Shown here piece by piece: positions 54,679 to 63,800 of a DNA stretch of 64,000 bases. A program made the translations under genes and the position numbers. The notes beneath the pieces were generated by a model, which saw nothing but the letters and a program-made list of their open reading frames with translations, made no database searches and was not told the DNA's origin. Positions within the stretch are counted from its first letter, which is position 1. Every line of letters starts with the position of its first letter. Origin of the DNA: Paraburkholderia flagellata (GTDB taxonomy: Bacteria > Pseudomonadota > Gammaproteobacteria > Burkholderiales > Burkholderiaceae); NCBI RefSeq assembly GCF_021390645.1, contig NZ_JAJEJT010000002.1:124001-188000 (forward strand), written 5' to 3'.

Positions 54679-55746
54679 ATGAACGACAAACCTGCCATCG
54701 GCGCTGCGGTGCCGCGCCTCACGAGCCTTTCGCACGGCGGCGGCTGCGGCTGCAAGATCGCGCCGGGCGTGCTTTCCGCGCTGCTCGCGCGCAGCACGCC
54801 GCTCACCGCCACGTTTCCGAACCTGCTGGTCGGCACCGAGACCGCTGACGACGCCGCCGTCTACAAGCTCAACGACGAGCAGGCGATCGTCGCGACCACG
54901 GACTTCTTCATGCCGATCGTGGACGACCCGTACGACTTCGGCCGCATCGCCGCGACCAACGCGCTTTCGGACGTCTACGCCATGGGCGGCAAGCCGATTC
55001 TCGCGCTCGCGCTGGTGGGCATGCCCATCAACGTGCTGCCGCACGACGTGATCGCGCAGGTGCTGCGCGGCGGCGAGGACGTGTGCGCGGCGGCAGGCAT
55101 CCCCGTGGCGGGCGGCCATTCGATCGACTCCGTCGAGCCCATTTACGGACTGGCGGCGCTCGGCGTGGTGCATCCCGAGCGCGTGAAGCGCAACGCGTCC
55201 GCAAAAGCCGGCGACGTGCTCGTGCTCGGCAAGCCGCTGGGCGTGGGCGTGCTGTCCGCCGCGCTCAAGAAGGAAATGCTCGGCGACGCGGGCTACAAGG
55301 CGATGGTGAGCGCCGCGACGATGCTCAACAAGCCGGGCGCGACGCTCGCTGAACTGCCGGGCGTGCACGCCATGACCGACGTGACCGGCTTCGGCCTGCT
55401 CGGCCACACGCTCGAGATCGCACGCGGCGCGAATCTCACGGCGCGCGTGCGCTACGCCGACCTGCCGTGGCTGCCGGGCGTGCAGAAGTTCGTCGATGAC
55501 GGCGTGTTCACGGGCGCCTCCGGCCGCAACTGGGCTTCGTACGGCGACGCTGTCACGCTCGCGCCCAGCCTGCCCGACAGCGCGCGCACGCTGCTCACCG
55601 ACCCGCAAACTTCGGGCGGCCTGCTCGTGGCCTGCGCGCCGCAGAGCGTGGACGAAGTGCTGGCGATCTTCCGCGCGGAAGGCTTTAGCGACGCTCGTGT
55701 GATCGGCGAACTGAGCGAAGGCCCGGCGCGCGTGGAAGCGCTGTGA
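54679..55746 (+). CDS. selD: Selenophosphate synthase (selenide, water dikinase)
   Basis: A 355-residue enzyme that makes selenophosphate from selenide and ATP, needed for selenocysteine and selenouridine. The active-site loop is GGGCGCK, with ordinary TGC cysteine codons, not UGA, and its lysine intact. ATP-binding residues include DDAAVY, TTDFFMPIVDDPYDFGRIAATNALSDVYAMGG (several blocks) and GGHSID. The ATG is at 54679. The gene mnmH (tRNA selenouridine synthase), often next to selD, is not here; a cation transporter follows after 7 bp. Confidence 0.97.
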   Translation: MNDKPAIGAAVPRLTSLSHGGGCGCKIAPGVLSALLARSTPLTATFPNLLVGTETADDAAVYKLNDEQAIVATTDFFMPIVDDPYDFGRIAATNALSDVYAMGGKPILALALVGMPINVLPHDVIAQVLRGGEDVCAAAGIPVAGGHSIDSVEPIYGLAALGVVHPERVKRNASAKAGDVLVLGKPLGVGVLSAALKKEMLGDAGYKAMVSAATMLNKPGATLAELPGVHAMTDVTGFGLLGHTLEIARGANLTARVRYADLPWLPGVQKFVDDGVFTGASGRNWASYGDAVTLAPSLPDSARTLLTDPQTSGGLLVACAPQSVDEVLAIFRAEGFSDARVIGELSEGPARVEAL

Positions 55747-55753
55747 GGACCGT

Positions 55754-56659
55754 ATGAGCGGAGAATCGCCGAAAGCCATCTTTTACGCGCTCGCAGCGAA
55801 TTTCGGCATTGCGGTCTGCAAGTTCGCGGCCGCGGCGTTCACGGGTTCGGGATCGATGTTCGCGGAGGCGATTCACTCCACGGCCGACTGCGGCAATCAG
55901 TTGCTGCTGCTCTTTGGCCTGCGCCAGTCGCGCGAGCCGCCCACGCCGCTGCATCCCATGGGCACGGGCCGCGCGATCAACTTCTATTCGCTGCTCGTGG
56001 CGCTGCTGCTGTTTTTCGTGGGCGGCGCGTTTTCGGTGTATGAGGGCGTGCACCGGCTGATCCTGCGCGCGCCGCTGCAATACGTGTATGTCGCGCTCGT
56101 CGTGCTCGGCATTTCCGTGGTGCTCGAGGCGTTTTCGCTTTACGGCGCGATACGCGAGATTCGCAAGGGCACGCCCACGAAATCGCTGTGGCGCTGGGCG
56201 CGCGAAACGCGCGACTCGGACTTGCTCGTCGTGGCGGGCGAGGACATCGCCGCGCTCGCGGGTCTCGCCATTGCCTTCGCCGCGGTGCTGCTCACGGTCA
56301 TTACAGGCAATCCGGTATGGGACGCGTGCGGCTCGATCGGTGTGGGCGTGCTGCTGATGCTGATTTCGTGGTTCATCGCGCGCGAAGTGAAGTCGATGAT
56401 CGTGGGCGAATCGGCGAGCCCGGAAATGCGACGCGATATCGAATCGTTCCTGCGCGCGCGGCCCGAAATTCGCAGCATCATCAGCCTCATTACCCTGCAA
56501 TGGGGCAAGGAGGTGATGGTGGCGGTGCAGTGCGAAATGCTCGACTACGAGCACAGCCGCACGATGGTCGAGGCGATCAACGAGATCGAAGCCGATCTGC
56601 AGGCGCGCTTTCCGCTGGTGCGCTGGGTGTTTTTCGAGCCGGATTTCGTGAATCGATAA
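55754..56659 (+). CDS. Cation diffusion facilitator family transporter
   Basis: A 301-residue inner-membrane transporter. TM2 has HSTAD (His41, Asp45), the usual metal pair. TM5 has Glu163-Asp164 (VAGEDIAALAG) where classical members carry a second HxxxD, so metal choice may differ. The C-terminal cytoplasmic domain (about 210-300) includes PEIRSIISLITLQWGKEVMVAV. It likely moves Zn2+, Mn2+ or a similar ion out of the cytoplasm by proton exchange. It begins 7 bp after selD, so it is probably cotranscribed. Confidence 0.88.
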   Translation: MSGESPKAIFYALAANFGIAVCKFAAAAFTGSGSMFAEAIHSTADCGNQLLLLFGLRQSREPPTPLHPMGTGRAINFYSLLVALLLFFVGGAFSVYEGVHRLILRAPLQYVYVALVVLGISVVLEAFSLYGAIREIRKGTPTKSLWRWARETRDSDLLVVAGEDIAALAGLAIAFAAVLLTVITGNPVWDACGSIGVGVLLMLISWFIAREVKSMIVGESASPEMRRDIESFLRARPEIRSIISLITLQWGKEVMVAVQCEMLDYEHSRTMVEAINEIEADLQARFPLVRWVFFEPDFVNR

Positions 56660-56666
56660 CGCCAAA

Positions 56667-56697
56667 GCCCGACGGTTGCAAAACCGCCGGGCCTTTT
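56667..56697 (+). terminator. Probable terminator of selD-CDF operon
   Basis: A stem GCCCGACGGTT / AACCGCCGGGC with one mismatch, a 4-nt loop and four T at 56694-56697, just after the transporter stop. Confidence 0.65.
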
Positions 56698-56860
56698 CAC
56701 ATCTTCACATCTTCACGCGCGCTTCATTTTTCAATGCCGAAACGGCGTCCACACGGGCGTGGTGTTGTCCCACTGCTCGAGTTCGGAGGGTACAGTTGAA
56801 TTCACGTTGGACTCCTACGTTTTTCGTCTTCCAATCGAAATGCTGATACGTCTTGCGGGC

Positions 56861-57133
56861 TTATTCGCCAGCCTGCGCAACGCGTTGGGCGTTGTTCGCG
56901 CGGCTTTCCTGCAGCGCGATGCGTTGCGCTTGCGTGCGGCCGATCAGGCTTTGCTCGGGGTAGCTCGTCTTGTTCAGCGAGGGCAGCGTGCCGTCACGAT
57001 ACGCGGCAGCGATTTCTGCTTTGACTTCGGCGCGGGTTTTCGGGGCGCTGTTGTCCTGTGCGAAGGCCGAAGCGCTAGCGGCGAGCGAGAGAACGAGCGT
57101 GGCGCCAATGGCGGTTGCGAGAGTGCGTTTCAT
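56861..57133 (-). CDS. DUF4148 exported protein
   Basis: A 90-residue secreted protein. The signal peptide runs to AFA before QDNSAPKTRAEVKAEIAAAYRDGTLP; SLNKTSYPEQSLIGRTQAQRIALQ follows. The R-A-x-V-x-A-E and Tyr-Pro features are those of DUF4148, as in the protein at 9902-10228. AGGAGC precedes the ATG at 57133. The function is unknown. It is a single gene on the minus strand, facing the selD-CDF operon; a perfect 11-bp hairpin (57259-57290) lies upstream, between it and ceoR. Confidence 0.85.
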   Translation of the reverse strand: MKRTLATAIGATLVLSLAASASAFAQDNSAPKTRAEVKAEIAAAYRDGTLPSLNKTSYPEQSLIGRTQAQRIALQESRANNAQRVAQAGE

Positions 57134-57318
57134 GATCTGCTCCTTTTCTACTGGTGCCACGTGGTTCGCGGCGACAGGAGCAAATGTAGTTGCGCGGCCG
57201 CTTTCGATAAACGGCCGGAACGCGAAAGCAATTGTCGAAAATCCGGAACAATCGCTATGCCGCGCCCGCGAAAGCCTTTGCGGGCGCGGCTTTGAGGGTG
57301 GCCGCAGTGCTACGGCGT

Positions 57319-57368
57319 TATGCGGCCCAGCGCGGCCCAGCCTATGCGGCCCAGCCTATGCGGCCCAC
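57319..57368. repeat. Short tandem repeat overlapping the 3' end of ceoR
   Basis: Units TATGCGGCCCAGC(C) at 57319, 57343 and 57357, with a truncated GCGGCCCAGCC unit at 57332-57342. On the minus strand each complete unit repeats the last codons and stop of ceoR (TGGGCCGCATAG), so the end of the gene is duplicated in tandem. Confidence 0.75.
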
Positions 57369-58360
57369 TCCGAAATCACCGGCGTTTCGAGTGCCGGAGC
57401 GTTTTCGCGCTCTTCGAGCGTGCGCATCGTGCAGGCCTTGTCGAGCGAGGCGCGGCCGCTCAGGAGCGGGCAGCGGTCGAACACTTCGGCGATCCAGTCC
57501 ACGAACACGCGCACTTTGGGTGACAGATGGCGGCTGTGCGGATAGACGGCAGAAATCGGCATGGGCAGCGGTTTGAAATCGGGCAGCACTTCGACGAGCG
57601 CACCCGACTTCAGATGCGGCAGCACCATGTAGCGCGGCCCCTGAATCAGGCCGAAGCCTTCGATGCCGCAGGTCACGTAAGCGTCCGCGTCGTTCACCGA
57701 GACCATGCTCTTGAGCTTGATCTCCACTTCCTTGCCGTCGACGAGAAATGCCCAGTCGATCACGCGCCCAGTGCGCGACGAGAAGTAATTCACGGCGCGA
57801 TGCTCGGCCAGTTCTTCGAGCGTTTGCGGCGTGCCGTGGCGCTCCAGATACGACGGCGCCGCGCACGATACGCCCTCGAAAATGCCGATGCGCCGCGCGA
57901 CCAGCGACGAATCCTGCAGCGCGCCCACGCGCACCACGCAATCCACGCCTTCCTGCAGCAAGTCGACGGGGCGGTCGGAGAGCCCGAGTTGCAGGTCGAT
58001 GTCCGGATAGCGCTGGTGGAATTCGCACAACGACGGAATCACGATGAGCCGCCCGATCGAGCCGGGCATGTCGATGCGCAACTTGCCGTGCGGCTTGCGG
58101 TTGCGATCCTGGAATGTGGTTTCCGTTTCTTCGACGTCCGCGAGAATGCGCACGCAGCGCTCGTAGTACGCGGCGCCGTCGGGCGTCAGCGAAAGACGGC
58201 GCGTGGTGCGGTGCATGAGGCGCACGCCGAGAAATGCTTCGAGATTCTGAATGATCGTCGTGACGGAAGCGCGCGGCATGTCGAGCGTTTCGGCTGCGCG
58301 TGTGAAGCTGTTGGTATCGACGACGCGGGTGAACACCTGCATGGCCTGAAGGCGGTCCAT
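57356..58360 (-). CDS. ceoR: CeoR-like LysR regulator of the adjacent efflux operon
   Basis: A 334-residue LysR regulator. The winged helix is at about 1-60 (FTRVVDTNSFTRAAETLDMP, then RASVTTIIQNLEAFLGVRLM). The effector domain runs to about 300 and is followed by a 30-residue tail that is unusual for the family. The ATG at 58360 has GGAG at 7 bp; one two codons upstream is too close to it. Divergence from llpE-ceoA-ceoB matches the B. cenocepacia ceo locus, where CeoR controls a salicylate-inducible chloramphenicol/trimethoprim efflux pump. The name rests on this gene order. Confidence 0.8.
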   Translation of the reverse strand: MDRLQAMQVFTRVVDTNSFTRAAETLDMPRASVTTIIQNLEAFLGVRLMHRTTRRLSLTPDGAAYYERCVRILADVEETETTFQDRNRKPHGKLRIDMPGSIGRLIVIPSLCEFHQRYPDIDLQLGLSDRPVDLLQEGVDCVVRVGALQDSSLVARRIGIFEGVSCAAPSYLERHGTPQTLEELAEHRAVNYFSSRTGRVIDWAFLVDGKEVEIKLKSMVSVNDADAYVTCGIEGFGLIQGPRYMVLPHLKSGALVEVLPDFKPLPMPISAVYPHSRHLSPKVRVFVDWIAEVFDRCPLLSGRASLDKACTMRTLEERENAPALETPVISEWAA

Positions 58361-58548
58361 TGCCATTCTCCAAAAAGCTTCGGTCGCACGGCGCGCGGCG
58401 TTGATTGGAAACGCCCGCGCACAAAGAGGAGACAGATTGTTCAGGTGCGCCGAATTGTGTTGCCGGATTATAGGCATTTATTTGCAAGTCTGCCGAACCC
58501 ACAATTCGTCCCATTCGAATCTACTCTCGCGCATTGCGCCGATTTGAC

Positions 58549-59442
58549 ATGGATGTCTTTAAACGCCCGACGTCTTGGATCTCCGCGGAAGAAGCGCCGC
58601 TGGCCGAAGTTCCGGCGGCTGCCCCTGTTACCGCGTCCGCCAAGCCTGCCAAGGCGCGCGCGCTGCTCACGACCGACGTGATGATCGAAGGCTACGCGCA
58701 GCAGATTCCGCTGCGCCTGTACCGTCCCGAAGCCGCGAACGGCCTGCCCGTGTTGCTGTATTTCCACGGCGGCGGCTTCGTGCGCGGTTCGATCGACGAA
58801 GCGGACGCTGTTGGACGCTTTCTCGCAGAACGCTTACCTGCGCTCGTCGTGAGCGTGGGGTATTCGCTTGCGCCGAAGCACCCGTTTCCCGCCGCGCCCG
58901 AAGACGCGCATCGCGCGGCGCTGTGGGCGCTCACGCGGGCCCGCGCCTTCGGCGGGAGCCCGAAGCGCGTGATCGCGGCGGGCCACGACGCGGGCGGCCA
59001 GATCGCCAACGTGCTCGCGTTCATGGGACGCGATCGCGGCGACGTGAAACTCGCGGCACAGGCGTTGTTCGCGCCGATGCTGGACCCGAGCCTCACGCGT
59101 CTTGGCGACGAGGCGCGCCTCGGTTCGGATATCACCGCGAGCGAATGCGCGGCGTGCTATCGCGCGTATCTGCCCGATGCGACGCAGCGCATGCATCCGT
59201 ATGCGGCGCCGCTCGAATCGCTGCGCCTTGGCGGCTTGCCGCCCACGCTCATCGTGACCGCACAGAACGACGTGCTGCACATCGAAGCGGAGAAGTACGC
59301 GAGCCGGCTGATCGACGCGGGCGTGCGCACCCAGGTGGTGCGCTACCCGAGCGTCTCGCATGCGAACCTCGCGGCGCATCCGGCCGCGCTCAACGAAGCC
59401 GTGCGGTTTTTCCAATGTTGCTTCGACGCGGGCGCGTCGTAA
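58549..59442 (+). CDS. llpE: LlpE-like alpha/beta hydrolase of the ceo efflux operon (Asp in place of nucleophile Ser)
   Basis: A 297-residue hormone-sensitive-lipase-type hydrolase. The oxyanion motif HGGG is at 73-76 and conserved YSLAPKHPFPAAPED follows. The nucleophile elbow, usually GDSAGG, here reads GHDAGG (145-150), putting Asp147 at the Ser position; Asp241 and His271 supply the rest of a would-be triad. Codons GGC CAC GAC GCG confirm it. GHD-x-GG resembles the Asp-nucleophile elbow of epoxide hydrolases, so it may be a changed or a dead enzyme. It sits between divergent ceoR and ceoA, as in the known ceoR-llpE-ceoAB order. Confidence 0.82.
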   Translation: MDVFKRPTSWISAEEAPLAEVPAAAPVTASAKPAKARALLTTDVMIEGYAQQIPLRLYRPEAANGLPVLLYFHGGGFVRGSIDEADAVGRFLAERLPALVVSVGYSLAPKHPFPAAPEDAHRAALWALTRARAFGGSPKRVIAAGHDAGGQIANVLAFMGRDRGDVKLAAQALFAPMLDPSLTRLGDEARLGSDITASECAACYRAYLPDATQRMHPYAAPLESLRLGGLPPTLIVTAQNDVLHIEAEKYASRLIDAGVRTQVVRYPSVSHANLAAHPAALNEAVRFFQCCFDAGAS

Positions 59443-59511
59443 GCGAAGCGCCCTTGCGGCGGTGCTGCCGAACCAGTGAAGAACAATCAACCATTATTTC
59501 TGGAGTCCGAC

Positions 59512-60729
59512 ATGTCACTCTTTTCGCAATCCCGAACCCGTATCGCGCTGGCGGTATTTGGCGTGCTCGTGGTCGCGGGCCTGGGCACTCTCGGGGCAAT
59601 CCGCCTCGACTCACATCCCGCCGTTGCCGCGGAAGCGCCGCCCGCGCCTGAGGTCGATGTCGCAGCCGTGCTCAATCGCACCATCACCGACTGGCAGAGC
59701 TATTCGGGCCGCATGGCCGCCGTCGAAAAAGTGGAGATACGTCCGCAGGTTTCGGGCACGATCGTCTCGGTGAACTTCCGTGACGGTGCGCTCGTGAAAC
59801 AGGGCGACACGCTGTTCGTGATCGACCCGCGCCCGTATCAGGCGGCCGTCGATCAGGCCGCCGCGCAGCTTGCCGCCGCGCAGGCGCGCACGGGCTACGC
59901 GCAAAGCGATTGGGAGCGCGCGCAGCGTCTCATCGGCGACAACGCCATCGCGAAGCGCGATTACGACGAGAAGCAGAACGCATCGCGCGAAGCGAACGCG
60001 AACCTCAAGGCCGCGCAGGCCGCGCTCGAAGCCGCGCAGATCAACCTGGGCTACACGCGCATCGTCGCGCCGGTGGCCGGCCGTGTATCGCGCGCCGAGA
60101 TTACGGTGGGCAACGTCGTTTCGGCGGGCGCAAGCGCCGCGCCGCTCACGACGCTCGTTTCCGTTTCGCCCATCTACGCCGAATTCGACGCCGACGAGCA
60201 GACCTATCTCGACTACATCAGCCGCATGAAGGATGGCTCGAAGGTGCCGGTCGAACTGGGTCTTGCGAACGAATCGGGCTATTCGCGTAGCGGTACGATC
60301 GAGTCGGTGGATAACCGTCTCGACACCACGTCGGGCACGATCCGCGTGCGTGCGCGCTTCGACAACGCCGACGGCGCGCTGGTGCCGGGGCTTTACGCAC
60401 GCATCAAGGTGGGCGGCAGCGCCCCGCACCCGGCGCTGCTCGTCGACGATGCCGCCATCGGCACCGACCAGGACAAGAAGTTTGTGTACGTCGTGGATAA
60501 CGGCGGCAAGATCGCGTACCGCACCGTGCAAACGGGCGGGCAGCAGGGCAACCTGCGCGTGATTCTGGGCGGCCTGAAGGCGGGCGACCATGTGGTAGTG
60601 AACGGCACGCAGCGCGTGCGTCCGGGCATTGTCGTGCGCTCGCACATGGTGCCGATGAACGGCGACCCCGACGCCGATTCGTCCAGCACGGCAGCGAACC
60701 CCGGCGCCAAGGCAGCGAAGACGTCCTGA
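59512..60729 (+). CDS. ceoA: CeoA-like RND efflux periplasmic adaptor
   Basis: A 405-residue membrane-fusion protein. A single N-terminal membrane/signal segment (about 8-28) is followed by half-motifs of the lipoyl domain (VEIRPQVSGTIVSVNFRDGALVKQGDTLFVIDP and GYTRIVAPVAGRVSRAEITVGN, in parts), an Ala/Gln-rich coiled coil (about 100-165), a beta-barrel and a membrane-proximal domain. GGAG lies 7 bp before the ATG at 59512. It links the RND pump CeoB to an outer-membrane channel. It is 69 bp downstream of llpE and 105 bp upstream of ceoB. Confidence 0.92.
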   Translation: MSLFSQSRTRIALAVFGVLVVAGLGTLGAIRLDSHPAVAAEAPPAPEVDVAAVLNRTITDWQSYSGRMAAVEKVEIRPQVSGTIVSVNFRDGALVKQGDTLFVIDPRPYQAAVDQAAAQLAAAQARTGYAQSDWERAQRLIGDNAIAKRDYDEKQNASREANANLKAAQAALEAAQINLGYTRIVAPVAGRVSRAEITVGNVVSAGASAAPLTTLVSVSPIYAEFDADEQTYLDYISRMKDGSKVPVELGLANESGYSRSGTIESVDNRLDTTSGTIRVRARFDNADGALVPGLYARIKVGGSAPHPALLVDDAAIGTDQDKKFVYVVDNGGKIAYRTVQTGGQQGNLRVILGGLKAGDHVVVNGTQRVRPGIVVRSHMVPMNGDPDADSSSTAANPGAKAAKTS

Positions 60730-60834
60730 CGAGCGGCGGGCGTGTGCGAATGCAGCGTACGCCTCTGCATCAGTCAGGATGCCTAAGCGTCAGAAGATTA
60801 GTGCCAAATTGAGCGTCATGAAAAAGAGCAACCC

Positions 60835-63800
60835 ATGAACATATCGAAATTCTTCATCGACCGGCCGATTTTCGCGGGCGTGCTGTCCGTGCTGATCCTG
60901 CTGGCCGGCGTGATCGCGCTGTTCCAGTTGCCGATCTCCGAGTACCCCGAGGTCGTGCCGCCTTCGGTGGTGGTCCACGCGCAGTATCCGGGCGCGAACC
61001 CGAAGGTGATCGCCGAAGCCGTGGCCGCGCCGCTGGAAGAGCAGATCAACGGTGTCGAGAACATGCTGTACATGCAGTCGCAGGCCAATAGCGACGGCAA
61101 TCTCACGCTCACGGTCACGTTTCGCCTCGGCACCGACCCGGACAAGGCCACGCAGCTCGTGCAGAACCGGGTGAACCAGGCGCTGCCGCGCCTGCCGGAA
61201 GACGTGCAGCGTCTCGGTATCACGACTATCAAGAGTTCGCCCACGCTCACGATGGTGGTGCACCTGATCTCGCCGGACAACCGGTACGACATGACGTACC
61301 TGCGCAATTACGCGCTGCTCAACGTGAAGGACCGCCTCTCGAACATCCAGGGCGTGGGCGAGGTGCAGTTGTGGGGCTCGGGCGATTACGCCATGCGTAT
61401 CTGGCTCGACCCCCAGAAGGTGGCGCAGCGCAATCTCACCGCGAACGATGTGGTCAACGCGATTCGCGAGCAGAACGTGCAGGTGGCGGCGGGTGTGATC
61501 GGCGCTTCGCCTAGCGTGCCCGGCACGCCGTTCCAGCTGAACGTGAATGCACGCGGCCGTCTGCGCACGGAAAGCGAGTTCGGCAACATCATCGTCAAGA
61601 CGAATCCCGATGGCGGCGTGACGTACCTGCGCGATATCGCGCGTATCGAGTTGGCCGCTTCCGAATACGGTCTGCGCTCTCTGCTCGACAACAAGCCGGC
61701 TGTTGCGCTTGCGATCAACCAGGCGCCGGGCGCGAATTCGCTTGCGATCTCGGACCAGGTGCGCGCGGCGATGAAGGAACTCAAACAGGACATGCCCGCG
61801 GGCGTGGACTACCGCATCGTCTACGACCCCACGCAGTTCGTGCGTTCCAGTATCGAAGCGGTCGTGCATACGCTGCTCGAAGCCATCGCGCTCGTGGTGA
61901 TCGTGGTGATCGTGTTCCTGCAAACGTGGCGTGCCTCGATCATTCCGTTGATCGCGGTGCCGGTGTCGATCGTCGGGACGTTCTCGCTGCTGCTTGCGTT
62001 CGGCTTCTCGATCAACGCGCTATCGCTGTTCGGCATGGTGCTCGCCATCGGCATCGTGGTGGACGACGCGATCGTGGTGGTGGAGAACGTGGAGCGCAAT
62101 ATCGCCAGCGGGTTGTCCGCGCGCGATGCGACGTATAAGGCCATGCAGGAGGTGAGCGGGCCGATCATCGCCATCGCGCTGACGCTTGTGGCCGTGTTCG
62201 TGCCGCTCGCGTTCATGAGCGGCCTCACGGGCCAGTTCTACAAGCAGTTCGCGATGACCATCGCCATTTCCACGGTGATCTCGGCGTTCAACTCGCTCAC
62301 GCTTTCGCCCGCGCTTTCGGCGCTGCTGCTGCGCGGCCACGGCGAGAATGAAGACTGGCTCACGCGCGGGATGAACCTCGTGCTGGGCGGCTTTTTCCGC
62401 CGCTTCAACCGCGTGTTTCATCGCGGCTCGGAAAGCTATGGGCGCGGCGTGAACGGCGTGCTGCGCCACAAGGGCGCGATGCTCGCGGTCTATGTGGTGC
62501 TGATCGCCGCAACGGTACTGATGGCGCGCGTGGTGCCGGGCGGCTTCGTGCCCGCGCAGGACAAGGAGTATTTGATCGCGTTCGCGCAACTGCCCAATGG
62601 CGCCGCGCTCGATCGTACCGAGAATGTGATTCGCGACATGAGCGCCATTGCGCTCAAGCAACCCGGCGTGGAAAGCGCCGTGGCGTTCCCGGGCCTTTCG
62701 GTGAACGGTTTCACCAATAGCTCGAGCGCGGGCATCGTGTTCGTCACGCTCAAGCCGTTCAAGGAGCGCAAGGGCAAGGCGCTTTCGGCAGGTGCGATTG
62801 CGGGTGCGCTGAACCAGCAATACGCGAGTATCAAGGACTCCTTCATCGCCGTGTTCCCGCCGCCGCCGGTGCTCGGCCTCGGCACGCTCGGCGGCTTCAA
62901 GATGCAACTGGAGGATCACGGTGCGCTCGGTTATGAGGCGCTCAACCGCGCGACGCAGGACTTCGTCAAGCGCGCGGCCCAAACGCCGGAGCTGGGCCCT
63001 ACGTTCACGAACTATCAGATCAACGTGCCGCAGTTGAACGTCGATCTCGACCGCACGAAGGCGAAGCAGCTTGGCGTGCCGGTCACGGACGTTTTCGATA
63101 CGATGCAGATCTATCTCGGCTCGCTCTACGTGAACGACTTCAACCGCTTCGGGCGCGTGTATCAGGTACGCGTGCAGGCCGATGCACCGTTCCGCCAGCG
63201 GGCTGACGACATCCTGCAGTTGAAGACGCGCAACGCCGCGGGCGAGATGGTGCCGCTCTCGTCGCTCGTCACGGTCACGCCCACGTACGGTCCCGAAATG
63301 GTAGTGCGCTACAACGGCTATACCGCTGCCGACATCAACGGCGGCCCCGCGCCCGGTTATTCGTCGGGTCAGGCGCAGGCGGCGGCGGAGCGCATCGCGG
63401 CCGAAGTGCTGCCGCGCGGCGTCAAGTTCGAGTGGACCGACCTCACGTACCAGCAGGTGCTGGCGGGCAATGCGGGCATCTGGGTGTTCCCGATCAGCGT
63501 GCTGCTCGTGTTCCTCGTGCTGGCCGCGCTCTACGAGAGCCTGACGCTGCCGCTCGCGGTGATCCTGATCGTGCCGATGAGCGTGCTGTGTGCGCTAACG
63601 GGCGTATGGCTCACGCAAGGCGACAACAACATCTTCACGCAGATCGGCTTGATGGTGCTGGTGGGGCTGGCTTCGAAGAACGCCATTCTGATCGTCGAGT
63701 TCGCGCGTGAACTGGAGCACGACGGACACACGCCGCTCTCCGCTGCCATCGAGGCGAGCCGCCTGCGTCTGCGCCCGATCCTGATGACGTCCATCGCGTT

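Noticed and set aside
57259..57290. Perfect 11-bp hairpin downstream of ceoR as an intrinsic terminator
   Set aside because: The stem is strong, but neither strand has a T-tract after it; mentioned only as a structure.
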